Origin: Anaerolineae bacterium
GTDB lineage: Bacteria > Chloroflexota > Anaerolineae > DRVO01
Assembly (NCBI GenBank): GCA_013178015.1
Contig: JABLXR010000004.1
Coordinates: forward strand, 1 to 64,000
Direction: 5' to 3'
DNA: 64,000 bases
Shown here piece after piece: positions 8,018 to 14,557 of the stretch. Below the pieces are notes generated by a model. It was given only the letters and a program-made list of their open reading frames with translations, had not been told where the DNA came from and made no database searches. Each line of letters starts with the position of its first letter. Position 1 is the first letter of the stretch. Position numbers and translations under genes: made by a program.

Positions 8018-9192
8018 TCGCCCTGGTGGGGGGGACCGTCCTCACCCCCAGCCGTCAGATTCCCGACGGCGCCGTGCTAGTGGAAGGGAACAGGATAGTG
8101 GTAGTGGGGCCTCGGCAGTTGGTGGCCATTCCCACCCACGCCGAGGTCATTGACGTTAGTGATAGCTACCTCGCGCCTGGCTTTGTGGATCTGCACTGCC
8201 ACGGCGCCATTGGAGTGGACTTCAACCGCCCCGGCACCACCCCCGACGACCTTCACCGCGTGGCCGCCTTCAAGGCCTCTCACGGAACCACCTCCTTTCT
8301 GGCTGCCATCGCCACTGCCTCCCCTGAGGCAACTGAACGGTCGCTGGACGTGGTGCACCGGTCGGTTGGGGCTCGCGAAGGGGCCGAGGTCCTGGGGGCC
8401 CAGGCGGAGGGGCCCTTTCTCAACCCGGCTGCCGCCGGGGCTCAGGCAGTAGAGTGCATCCGTCCTCCCGACTTGGCGGAGCTGGACCGGTGGCTGGCTG
8501 TGTGCCCCGAGCTGCGCCTGATCTCTGTGGCGCCCGAGATGGAGGGAGGGCTCGAGTTCATCGCCGAGGGGCACCGCCGGGGGATCACTCTGAGCGTGGG
8601 CCATTCCTGCGCCAACTACGACCAGGTGATCGCCGCCGTAGGCGTGGGGCTCACTCACGCTACCCACACCTTCAACGCCATGCAAGGCTTCCACCATCGC
8701 CATCCGGGCACGGCAGGCGCCGTCCTCACCTGCGACGAGATCACGGCTGAGGCGGTCGTAGACAACGTGCACCTGCATCCGGCCGCGGTCAACCTGCTGG
8801 TGCGCTGCAAGGGGCCGAGCAGGCTGGCCCTGATCACCGATGCCATGTCGGCTGCCGGCTTGCCCGAGGGGGAGCACGAGTGGGACGGACGGCGGGTCAC
8901 CGTCGCCGACGGAGCGGTGCGGCTGGACGATGGCACCATCGCTGGGAGCACCCTCACCATGGACCGGGCCCTGCGTAACCTGGTGGCGGCGGCGGAGATT
9001 CCCCTGGCCGACGCGGTGCAGATGGCCACGCTGAACCCCGCGAGGAGCATTGGCGTCCACAACCGCAAGGGCAGCCTGGCCTGCGGCCGGGACGCCGACG
9101 TGGTAGTGCTGGACCGAAACCTGGAGGTAGACATGACTATGGTTAGGGGCGCGATAGTGTTCCGCCGAGAGAAGGACGCCGAGGCTGTATGA
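8014..9192 (+). CDS. nagA: N-acetylglucosamine-6-phosphate deacetylase
   Basis: Cytosolic metal-dependent amidohydrolase of 392 aa that converts N-acetylglucosamine-6-phosphate to glucosamine-6-phosphate plus acetate. Visible motifs in order: metal site HCHGAIGVD near residue 62, Glu in QAEGPFL, the metal His in LSVGHSCANYDQ and THATHTFNAMQGF, and the catalytic Asp in LITDAMSAAGLPEG, followed by AGSTLTMDRALRNLV and NPARSIGVHNRKGSLACG. Length matches the family. The start overlaps the previous stop by 4 bases and its stop overlaps the next start by 4 bases, so the operon is translationally coupled. No nagB is in view. It could feed from peptidoglycan or chitin turnover. Confidence 0.93.
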   Translation: MIALVGGTVLTPSRQIPDGAVLVEGNRIVVVGPRQLVAIPTHAEVIDVSDSYLAPGFVDLHCHGAIGVDFNRPGTTPDDLHRVAAFKASHGTTSFLAAIATASPEATERSLDVVHRSVGAREGAEVLGAQAEGPFLNPAAAGAQAVECIRPPDLAELDRWLAVCPELRLISVAPEMEGGLEFIAEGHRRGITLSVGHSCANYDQVIAAVGVGLTHATHTFNAMQGFHHRHPGTAGAVLTCDEITAEAVVDNVHLHPAAVNLLVRCKGPSRLALITDAMSAAGLPEGEHEWDGRRVTVADGAVRLDDGTIAGSTLTMDRALRNLVAAAEIPLADAVQMATLNPARSIGVHNRKGSLACGRDADVVVLDRNLEVDMTMVRGAIVFRREKDAEAV

Positions 9193-9917
9193 GGGATGGG
9201 CTCCAAAGCGGTGGGGCTGGCCGCACTGGTACCCGCGGCGTCATTCTGTGTGACTTCGACGGAACCATCACCACGGTGGACGTCACCGACACGCTATGCC
9301 GGCAGAGCATCCCGGAGCGCTGGGCCGAGCTGGAGCGACAGTGGCTGAGCGGAGAGATCAGCGCCACGGAGTGCTATGAGCGGGAATACGAGGCCTTGGG
9401 CCTTGGGCAAGAGCAGATTGATGCTTTCCTGGAGACGGTTGCCCTCTCGCCCGGTACACAGCGGCTGATCCGCCTGGCCGACGAGCTGGGCTGGGAGTTC
9501 CACGTGCTCAGCGCCGGCTTCGACTACTACATTGAGCGCATCCTGCACCAGCGGGGGCTCCCCGTCCCCTACACGGCCAACAGCCTCAGCTTCACCCCCG
9601 AGGGCAAGCCTGTCCTGCGGTTCCTGGACGGCACCGACCCCCAGTGCCGCCGCTTCAGGCCACCCTGTGCCGGGTGCAAGCCGGCCACCTGGCGAGAATG
9701 GAAGCAGCGCGGCTATCGCATCGCCTTCGTCGGGGACGGGACCACCGACTTCTGCATGGCCGACGCGTTCAAGCTTGCCCGCGAGCCCGGCGACCTCCTC
9801 TTCGCCAAGAAGCGGCTGCTCCAGTACTGTCACCTGAACGACATCCCGGCCATCCCCTACGAGACCCTGGATGACGTTGCCGAGAGATTGGCACGCAGCC
9901 GACACCGGCGTCCCTAG
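9189..9917 (+). CDS. HAD-family phosphatase, MtnX/phosphoserine-phosphatase-like
   Basis: Haloacid dehalogenase subfamily IB phosphatase of 242 aa. Motif I is CDFDGTITTVDVTDTL, motif II lies in HVLSAGFDYYIE, the lysine is in CAGCKPATW, and motif III/IV is FVGDGTTDFCMAD. The cap region and length match MtnX (2-hydroxy-3-keto-5-methylthiopentenyl-1-phosphate phosphatase) and phosphoserine-phosphatase-like enzymes. No other methionine-salvage gene is nearby; its place at the end of the nagA operon suggests dephosphorylation of a sugar phosphate instead (inference). The start ATG overlaps the nagA stop. An alternative start a few codons downstream near the DFDGT motif is possible. Confidence 0.8.
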   Translation: MRDGLQSGGAGRTGTRGVILCDFDGTITTVDVTDTLCRQSIPERWAELERQWLSGEISATECYEREYEALGLGQEQIDAFLETVALSPGTQRLIRLADELGWEFHVLSAGFDYYIERILHQRGLPVPYTANSLSFTPEGKPVLRFLDGTDPQCRRFRPPCAGCKPATWREWKQRGYRIAFVGDGTTDFCMADAFKLAREPGDLLFAKKRLLQYCHLNDIPAIPYETLDDVAERLARSRHRRP

Positions 9918-10050
9918 CGACGCCGCTGATCCACGCCGTTCTGCGCTGGTCTCTTGATGCCCTCTCTATCGGATCGGCGTGAATCACCGTAGCATCGGCG
10001 GCCCCTGTGTTCTGTCAGGTGACGCCTTTTCGCTATCCTCGCGGCCGCGC

Positions 10051-10056
10051 TATACT
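10051..10056 (+). promoter_or_regulatory. Possible -10 box before the MBL-fold gene
   Basis: TATACT stands 20 bases before a strong AGGAGG ribosome site (10065-10070). No good -35 box is present at 16-18 bases, so this is only half a promoter. Confidence 0.35.
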
Positions 10057-10076
10057 AGGCCCTTAGGAGGCTCGTG

Positions 10077-10718
10077 ATGGACATTACCTGGTACGGGCAG
10101 TCCTGCTTTCGCCTGAGGGACAGGAGCATCAGCGTGGTGACCGACCCGTACGGGAAGGTGTCGGGACTGAAGCTGCCCCGGCTGACGGCCGATATCGTGA
10201 CCGTGAGCCATGGCCACCAGGATCACAGCAACGTGGCAGCCGTCCGCGGTCAGCCGTTCGTGATAGACAGTCCAGGCGAGTATGAGGTCGGTGGGCTATT
10301 CGTCACTGGCATTGGCATGTGGCACGATGCCCAATCGGGCGCGGAGCGGGGCAAAAACACCATCTTCATCTATCACTTTGATGACGCCACTGTCTGCCAT
10401 TTGGGCGATCTGGGCCATGTGCCTACGCAGGCTCAGGTCGAGGAGATGGGCGACGTGGACGTGTTGCTGGTGCCGGTGGGGGGCAAGTTCACCATAGACG
10501 CCCGGCAGGCCGTCGAGGTGATCAGCCTGATTGAGCCGTCGGTGGTGATCCCGATGCACTACGCCTTGCCAGGCATGGAGACTCCCCTGGAGGGTGTGGA
10601 CGCTTTCCTGAAGGAGATGGGGGTGAGAGAGCCCGAGCGGTTGGACTCCTACTCGGTCACCGGCAAGCGTCTGCCCGAGGAGACTCAGGTGATGGTGCTG
10701 GAGAGCCATTCCAGTTAG
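10077..10718 (+). CDS. MBL-fold metal-dependent hydrolase
   Basis: Cytosolic metallo-beta-lactamase-fold protein (213 aa) of the UlaG/YtkL-like group. It opens with ITWYGQSCFRLRD and carries the metal motif VSHGHQDHSN, a second DLGHVPTQAQVEEMGDVDVL segment and the late VVIPMHYALPG His. These are the metal ligands of hydrolases acting on phospho-sugars or cyclic nucleotides; many relatives remain uncharacterised. The ATG at 10077 follows AGGAGG with a 6-base spacer; a GTG one codon earlier is less well spaced. The next small gene begins 25 bases later and likely shares its transcript. Confidence 0.85.
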   Translation: MDITWYGQSCFRLRDRSISVVTDPYGKVSGLKLPRLTADIVTVSHGHQDHSNVAAVRGQPFVIDSPGEYEVGGLFVTGIGMWHDAQSGAERGKNTIFIYHFDDATVCHLGDLGHVPTQAQVEEMGDVDVLLVPVGGKFTIDARQAVEVISLIEPSVVIPMHYALPGMETPLEGVDAFLKEMGVREPERLDSYSVTGKRLPEETQVMVLESHSS

Positions 10719-10743
10719 GTCTGTGTTGCTGGAGGTACATAGG

Positions 10744-11043
10744 GTGCCGAAGCTGCTCATGAGGTGGAACATAAAGCCGGGCAAGGAGACTGACTACTTC
10801 GAGTACGTGCTCAAGGAGTTCGCACCCGGCATCAACCGATTGGGGCTGCGGCTCACAGAGTCGTGGTACACCGTCTACGGTGAAGGGCCACAGATCCTAA
10901 CCGGTGCCGAGGCGGACAGCGAAGACGAGATGGACTCCGCGCTGGACAGTGAGGCCTGGGAAAGGTTGGCAGAGAAGCTCCAGGAGTACGTCACCGACTT
11001 CGGGTACAAGGTGGTCCCCTCTACCGGCCGCTTTCAGCTCTAG
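10744..11043 (+). CDS. Conserved small protein, probably dimeric alpha-beta barrel
   Basis: Protein of 99 aa; residues 3-30 (LLMRWNIKPGKETDYFEYVL) look like the first strand and helix of a dimeric alpha-beta barrel (monooxygenase/NIPSNAP-like) and the rest keeps alternating strands (ESWYTVYGEGPQILTG, YVTDFGYKVVP). I recall similar short proteins in Chloroflexota but no tested function. I set the start at GTG 10744 because GGAGGT sits exactly 7 bases upstream; an earlier GTG at 10723 would place that ribosome site inside the gene. It follows the MBL-fold gene and ends at a long bidirectional hairpin. Confidence 0.65.
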   Translation: MPKLLMRWNIKPGKETDYFEYVLKEFAPGINRLGLRLTESWYTVYGEGPQILTGAEADSEDEMDSALDSEAWERLAEKLQEYVTDFGYKVVPSTGRFQL

Positions 11044-11044
11044 A

Positions 11045-11087
11045 CGACGGAGAGAGCGGGGCCATTCTGGCCCCGCTCTCTCCGTCG
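11045..11087. terminator. Bidirectional hairpin terminator, 19-bp perfect stem
   Basis: A perfect 19-bp inverted repeat (arms 11045-11063 and 11069-11087) with loop ATTCT lies between two convergent genes. There is no T-tract on either side, so it may act as an mRNA end-stabiliser or rho-assisted terminator. Confidence 0.8.
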
Positions 11088-11102
11088 CGAACTCCGGTCG
11101 CT

Positions 11103-11393
11103 TCAGTCGTCCTTGCTGGTGCTGCCATACGACTTGGAACCGGATGACTCGCTAGCGGAAGAGGAGCTTGAGCTACTCGAGCCGTTCGAAGAAGAGGACC
11201 CGCTCGTGGCTGTGCGGGGGCGGTTGTCGGTGACGTAGAACCCGGAGCCTTTGAACACTACGCCCACGGGCTGGTACACGCGGCGAACGTGCCCCTCGCA
11301 TTCAGGGCAGTCGGTGAGTGGCCCCTCAGTGACAGCTTGCTTCCGCTCGAAGGCGACGCCACATGTGTCGCACTTGTAGACATAGACCGGCAT
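11103..11393 (-). CDS. FmdB-family zinc-ribbon protein with Ser-rich tail
   Basis: Small protein (96 aa) with an N-terminal FmdB-type zinc ribbon: MPVYVYKCDTCGVAFE and TDCPECEG supply the two CxxC pairs, followed by VVFKGSGFYVTDNR, a hallmark of the family. The last 35 residues are a disordered tail of Ser runs mixed with Gly, Asn and Lys. FmdB domains are thought to be putative regulators, originally linked to formamidase operons; biochemical function is unclear. The ATG at 11393 starts directly at the family N-terminus; the frame is open further upstream but with no family sequence. It converges on the preceding operon across the hairpin at 11045. Confidence 0.85.
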   Translation of the reverse strand: MPVYVYKCDTCGVAFERKQAVTEGPLTDCPECEGHVRRVYQPVGVVFKGSGFYVTDNRPRTATSGSSSSNGSSSSSSSSASESSGSKSYGSTSKDD

Positions 11394-11592
11394 CTCTACG
11401 AACCTCCGCGACGGTAAGGGCTCACAAGCCCCGATTATATCCCGGTGAGGCTCCGAGATCAATTGCGCCAGGGGATGACTTCATCCTCCGGCCCCTACCG
11501 CACAGGGAGACAAGAGCTGCGTCGCTCTTCCTCGGCAGGAAGGGTAAGCCAGAGGCGCCCCTGGAGATGCCGGCATTTCCTTGGAGGGGACA

Positions 11593-12414
11593 TTGAGGAC
11601 CACTGCATCGCCGCCCGCTGAACGCTCCGCCTTCCTCCATCTCGCTCACCATACCGCCGTTGCCGCCGCTCTAGCCGGCGGGCGGGCCGCCCAATCCGCC
11701 TGCCTCAGCCCTCTGGAAACCACCCACAAGGGTAGGCACGACCTGGTCACCAATGGGGACCTGGCCGCCGAGGGGGCAGTGGTGAGGGTGATCCGGGAAG
11801 CCTTCCCTGGGCATGGTCTTCTATCGGAGGAAGGCCGATCCGAACAGGGCAACGGCTTCCGTTGGGTGGTGGATCCGGTGGACGGGACCACCAACTACTC
11901 CCGCGGCCTGCCCTTCTACGCCGTTTCGGTGGGCCTGATGGAGGGTGACGAGTACCTGGTAGGGGCGGTGTACGACCCGGTTCGCGACGAGATGTTCTCG
12001 GCCTGGCGGGGCGGTGGCGCCTACGTGAACGGTCGGGCCATTCACACCCGTGACACCGCTGCCCTGGATGACTGCGTCTTCAGCCTTGGCCTCTCCTACG
12101 TGCCGGCGGAGCGAACGCAGGTGATGGAGGTAGGCCGGCACATGGCTCCCATCTGCCTTACCCTGCGCGAGCTCGGTTCCGCTGCCCTGGCCTTGGCGTA
12201 CATCGCCGCCGGCCGGCTGGACTGCTACCTGCACGCCCACCTCATGCCCTGGGATGGGGCGGCAGGGAAGGTGATCCTGGAGGAGGCCGGCGGACTGATG
12301 ACCGACCTCGAAGGGAGACCGTGGACCTTCGCCACTGGAGCCACCCTGGCTGCCGGGCCCCGCATCCACCGGCCCCTCCTGGACCTCATCCGCAGCCTCT
12401 ACCGTGAGGGCTGA
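11593..12414 (+). CDS. Inositol monophosphatase family protein
   Basis: Mg2+-dependent, Li+-sensitive type phosphatase of 273 aa. The metal sites are visible: GLLSEEGRSE (Glu), WVVDPVDGTTNYSRGLPF (the DPxDGT motif) and MPWDGAAGKVILEEAGG near the C-terminus. Members act on inositol-1-phosphate, fructose-1,6-bisphosphate, histidinol phosphate or PAP; the exact substrate cannot be fixed. I chose TTG 11593 with GGAGGGG 3 bases upstream; no ATG exists before the conserved helix. Its last codons overlap the start of the following lipoprotein gene by 11 bases, suggesting coupling. Confidence 0.85.
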   Translation: MRTTASPPAERSAFLHLAHHTAVAAALAGGRAAQSACLSPLETTHKGRHDLVTNGDLAAEGAVVRVIREAFPGHGLLSEEGRSEQGNGFRWVVDPVDGTTNYSRGLPFYAVSVGLMEGDEYLVGAVYDPVRDEMFSAWRGGGAYVNGRAIHTRDTAALDDCVFSLGLSYVPAERTQVMEVGRHMAPICLTLRELGSAALALAYIAAGRLDCYLHAHLMPWDGAAGKVILEEAGGLMTDLEGRPWTFATGATLAAGPRIHRPLLDLIRSLYREG

Positions 12415-13660
12415 TCCTGGGCGAAGGCGGGTCCTGCTGGCCCTGGCCTTCCTCCCCCTGGCAGCGTGCTCTCCGCAGCGAGAGACCTGGACACCGGAGC
12501 CGCCCACGCCCCCGCTGGCCGACGGCGGCCGGGTGGTGCTATTCCTGGTGCCGGGCCTGGGGCTGAGCGATCTACTGGTGGCCAGTGGCGAGGGCGCGCT
12601 CCCAAACGTGGCGCTCATGCGGGAGCGAGGGCTCCTGGTGGAGCACCTGGACTCGGCGCCGGGCGTGATCTGCACTCCCGGCGAGGTCGGCCGCGAAATG
12701 CTCGCCTGGGAGTATGAGGCGATAGCCCCTCCGTGCCCAACCTGGGACCTGGGTCTAGAAGGGGTGATGCTCGAGGACTGCCCGCCGGCATCCTCCCTGG
12801 ATGTGGCCGTGACCGCCTGGCTGGATAGGTTACAGGTTACAGGGGACAGGTTACAGGGGATAGGGGATAGGGTACAGGGGATAGGGGATGGGATGCGGAG
12901 CGTCTGTCCCCCCTCTTCCCCAAGCCGTGCAACGGGTGACGCTTTCCCTGTAACCTGTAACCTATCCCCTGTAACCTGCAACCTGTGCCCTGTAGTAGTG
13001 GCGCTGGACGGCCTGCTCGCGTTGCAGACGGGGCATCTCTTGGCCGACCCACGGCAGCCGGGCTACGACGAGGAGGCTGCTCTGCGTTTCGCCGGAGCCT
13101 GGCTGACGGCTCTGAGGGGCCTGGACACGGCTCTGGGGCGCGTTCTCAGTCGGGTGGACCTCAGCCTGTGGACGGTGGCACTGGCCTCCACGTGCGAGGT
13201 GGGGGCGGTTCACGGTGCCCTCGACCCGGCCCAGATCCGAGGATCGCCCCGGGTGCTGGCGGGGGGAGCCATTCTGGAGACTGAAGGGGGAGTGGCCCTA
13301 CCCGAGGGAGAGGCCTGGTCGGGCGTAGAGGCCGGTCGCGGCCCTGAGCCGGGGGGCAGTGCCGAGAGCAGCAGCGCCGGTGTCCGCTTGCTCGCTCCCC
13401 CCGGGTATGCCTTCGTGCCCGGGGATGGCACCCTTCCCCGAGCGGTACCTCGGCCGGGAGGATTCATGCTCGCGGTGGGACCGGGTCTGTCCCAGGGCGT
13501 GCGGCTGGGAGCCATGCTGCCTGCCTCGGTCGGGAAGCTGCTCTGGGGCCTGACCGATGACAGCCACAGAGACAGTGGTGGGCCTGAGGTGAGCCGCCAT
13601 GGAGCGGTCGGCGGCGGATCGATGGATGAGTTCGGGGAAGCATCGGACTATGCTGGTTGA
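12404..13660 (+). CDS. Lipoprotein, alkaline-phosphatase-superfamily-like, with repeat insertion
   Basis: Exported lipoprotein of 418 aa: GTG start at 12404, Arg-rich n-region, hydrophobic core and lipobox LAAC. The first part (RVVLFLVPGLGLSDLLVASG, LPNVALMRERGLLVEHLDSA) and a later LDTALGRVLSRVDLSLWTV are like phosphodiesterase/alkaline-phosphatase superfamily proteins, but the metal-binding residues are not all evident, so enzymatic activity is doubtful. Residues about 141-190 are encoded by a simple-word inverted repeat (12823-12990) and look foreign to the fold. The tail beyond residue 300 is low complexity. It lies between an IMPase gene and a PHP gene, overlapping both slightly. Confidence 0.65.
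   Translation: MRADPGRRRVLLALAFLPLAACSPQRETWTPEPPTPPLADGGRVVLFLVPGLGLSDLLVASGEGALPNVALMRERGLLVEHLDSAPGVICTPGEVGREMLAWEYEAIAPPCPTWDLGLEGVMLEDCPPASSLDVAVTAWLDRLQVTGDRLQGIGDRVQGIGDGMRSVCPPSSPSRATGDAFPVTCNLSPVTCNLCPVVVALDGLLALQTGHLLADPRQPGYDEEAALRFAGAWLTALRGLDTALGRVLSRVDLSLWTVALASTCEVGAVHGALDPAQIRGSPRVLAGGAILETEGGVALPEGEAWSGVEAGRGPEPGGSAESSSAGVRLLAPPGYAFVPGDGTLPRAVPRPGGFMLAVGPGLSQGVRLGAMLPASVGKLLWGLTDDSHRDSGGPEVSRHGAVGGGSMDEFGEASDYAG
12823..12990. repeat. Word-repeat inverted element inside a coding sequence
   Basis: A perfect 22-bp inverted repeat has arms 12823-12844 and 12946-12967. The left side and the first part of the loop are built from the words ttacagg, acagggg and gatagggg, and further copies of the complementary words continue past the right arm to about 12990. 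The element is in frame and stop-free within the host gene. Confidence 0.9.
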
Positions 13661-14417
13661 CATACACGTACACACTACGCGCCATTCCTCCTGTGCTCGC
13701 TCCTCCCCCGACGAGATGATGGAGGCAGCGGAGGCGGCGGGGCTGGACGCTGTAGTCATCACCGAGCACCACTTCGCCTGGGAAGAGGCCGAGTTGGACG
13801 CACTACGTCGGTCTCACCCGGGTCTGCGCATCTTTCGGGGCATGGAGATCACCACCGACGGCGGACGGGCGGACGTCCTGGCCGTCGGCATGGCGGACTG
13901 GCACCTCTTGCAGAAGGGCATGCCTCCCGATGAGGCCATCCGCCGCATCCGCGAGGCCGGGGGCCTCTCCGTGTTGGCCCACCCCTTCCGGTTGGGTGGG
14001 ACGATTCCGGCCCAGTTCTTGCTCGAGCCACCGGACGCCTACGAGGCCATGAGCCTCAACATGCCTGTCTTTGCCCGGAGGCGGGCGGGCGCACTGGACA
14101 CGGCGCTGCCGTCGGCCCGTCCACTGGCGGCCTCCGACGCGCACCACGGCACCGGCCTGGGGTCCTATGCTATACAGCTCGAGGGAGAGGCCGCCAACGA
14201 GGCGGAGCTGGTGGCTGCCGTGGCCTCCGGCGCCTTCCGGGTAGTGACGGACTTCGCCAGGCTACGGGACCGCTCCTCCCACTGGGAGCGGATCCAGAAC
14301 CGGGTGCGGATGCTGGCCCAGGAGGGCGCCTCCCTGCCCGGAATCCGGCACGAGACCGGCTACTCCGTTGCCCTGGTGCGCTATGTTATGGAGGGCGGGG
14401 ACTTGCTAGGGTGGTAG
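13650..14417 (+). CDS. PHP-domain phosphoesterase
   Basis: Metal-dependent phosphoesterase of the polymerase-and-histidinol-phosphatase family, 255 aa. Metal ligands: DIHVHTTRHS at the N-terminus, VVITEHHFAW, GMEITTDGG, LSVLAHPFRLGG and the C-terminal AASDAHHGTGLG. Similar stand-alone PHP proteins hydrolyse AMP, 3',5'-nucleotide phosphates or histidinol phosphate (TrpH-like). The ATG at 13650 is placed three codons before the first metal-ligand motif (DIHVH); the upstream gene overlaps it by 11 bases. An ATG at 13599 is possible but adds only low-complexity residues. Confidence 0.85.
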   Translation: MLVDIHVHTTRHSSCARSSPDEMMEAAEAAGLDAVVITEHHFAWEEAELDALRRSHPGLRIFRGMEITTDGGRADVLAVGMADWHLLQKGMPPDEAIRRIREAGGLSVLAHPFRLGGTIPAQFLLEPPDAYEAMSLNMPVFARRRAGALDTALPSARPLAASDAHHGTGLGSYAIQLEGEAANEAELVAAVASGAFRVVTDFARLRDRSSHWERIQNRVRMLAQEGASLPGIRHETGYSVALVRYVMEGGDLLGW

Positions 14418-14557
14418 GACGCTACCCAGTTGATAGGCGCAAGTAAACCCGGACCTCCACTGGAGGTTTGCGTCCGCTCGCGCTCTATCGCCAGTGTCGA
14501 CGTACCCTGAGGGCTCTTGCCCCGAGCGCCGGTGGCGTCTAGATTGGGCGGGGCGCC

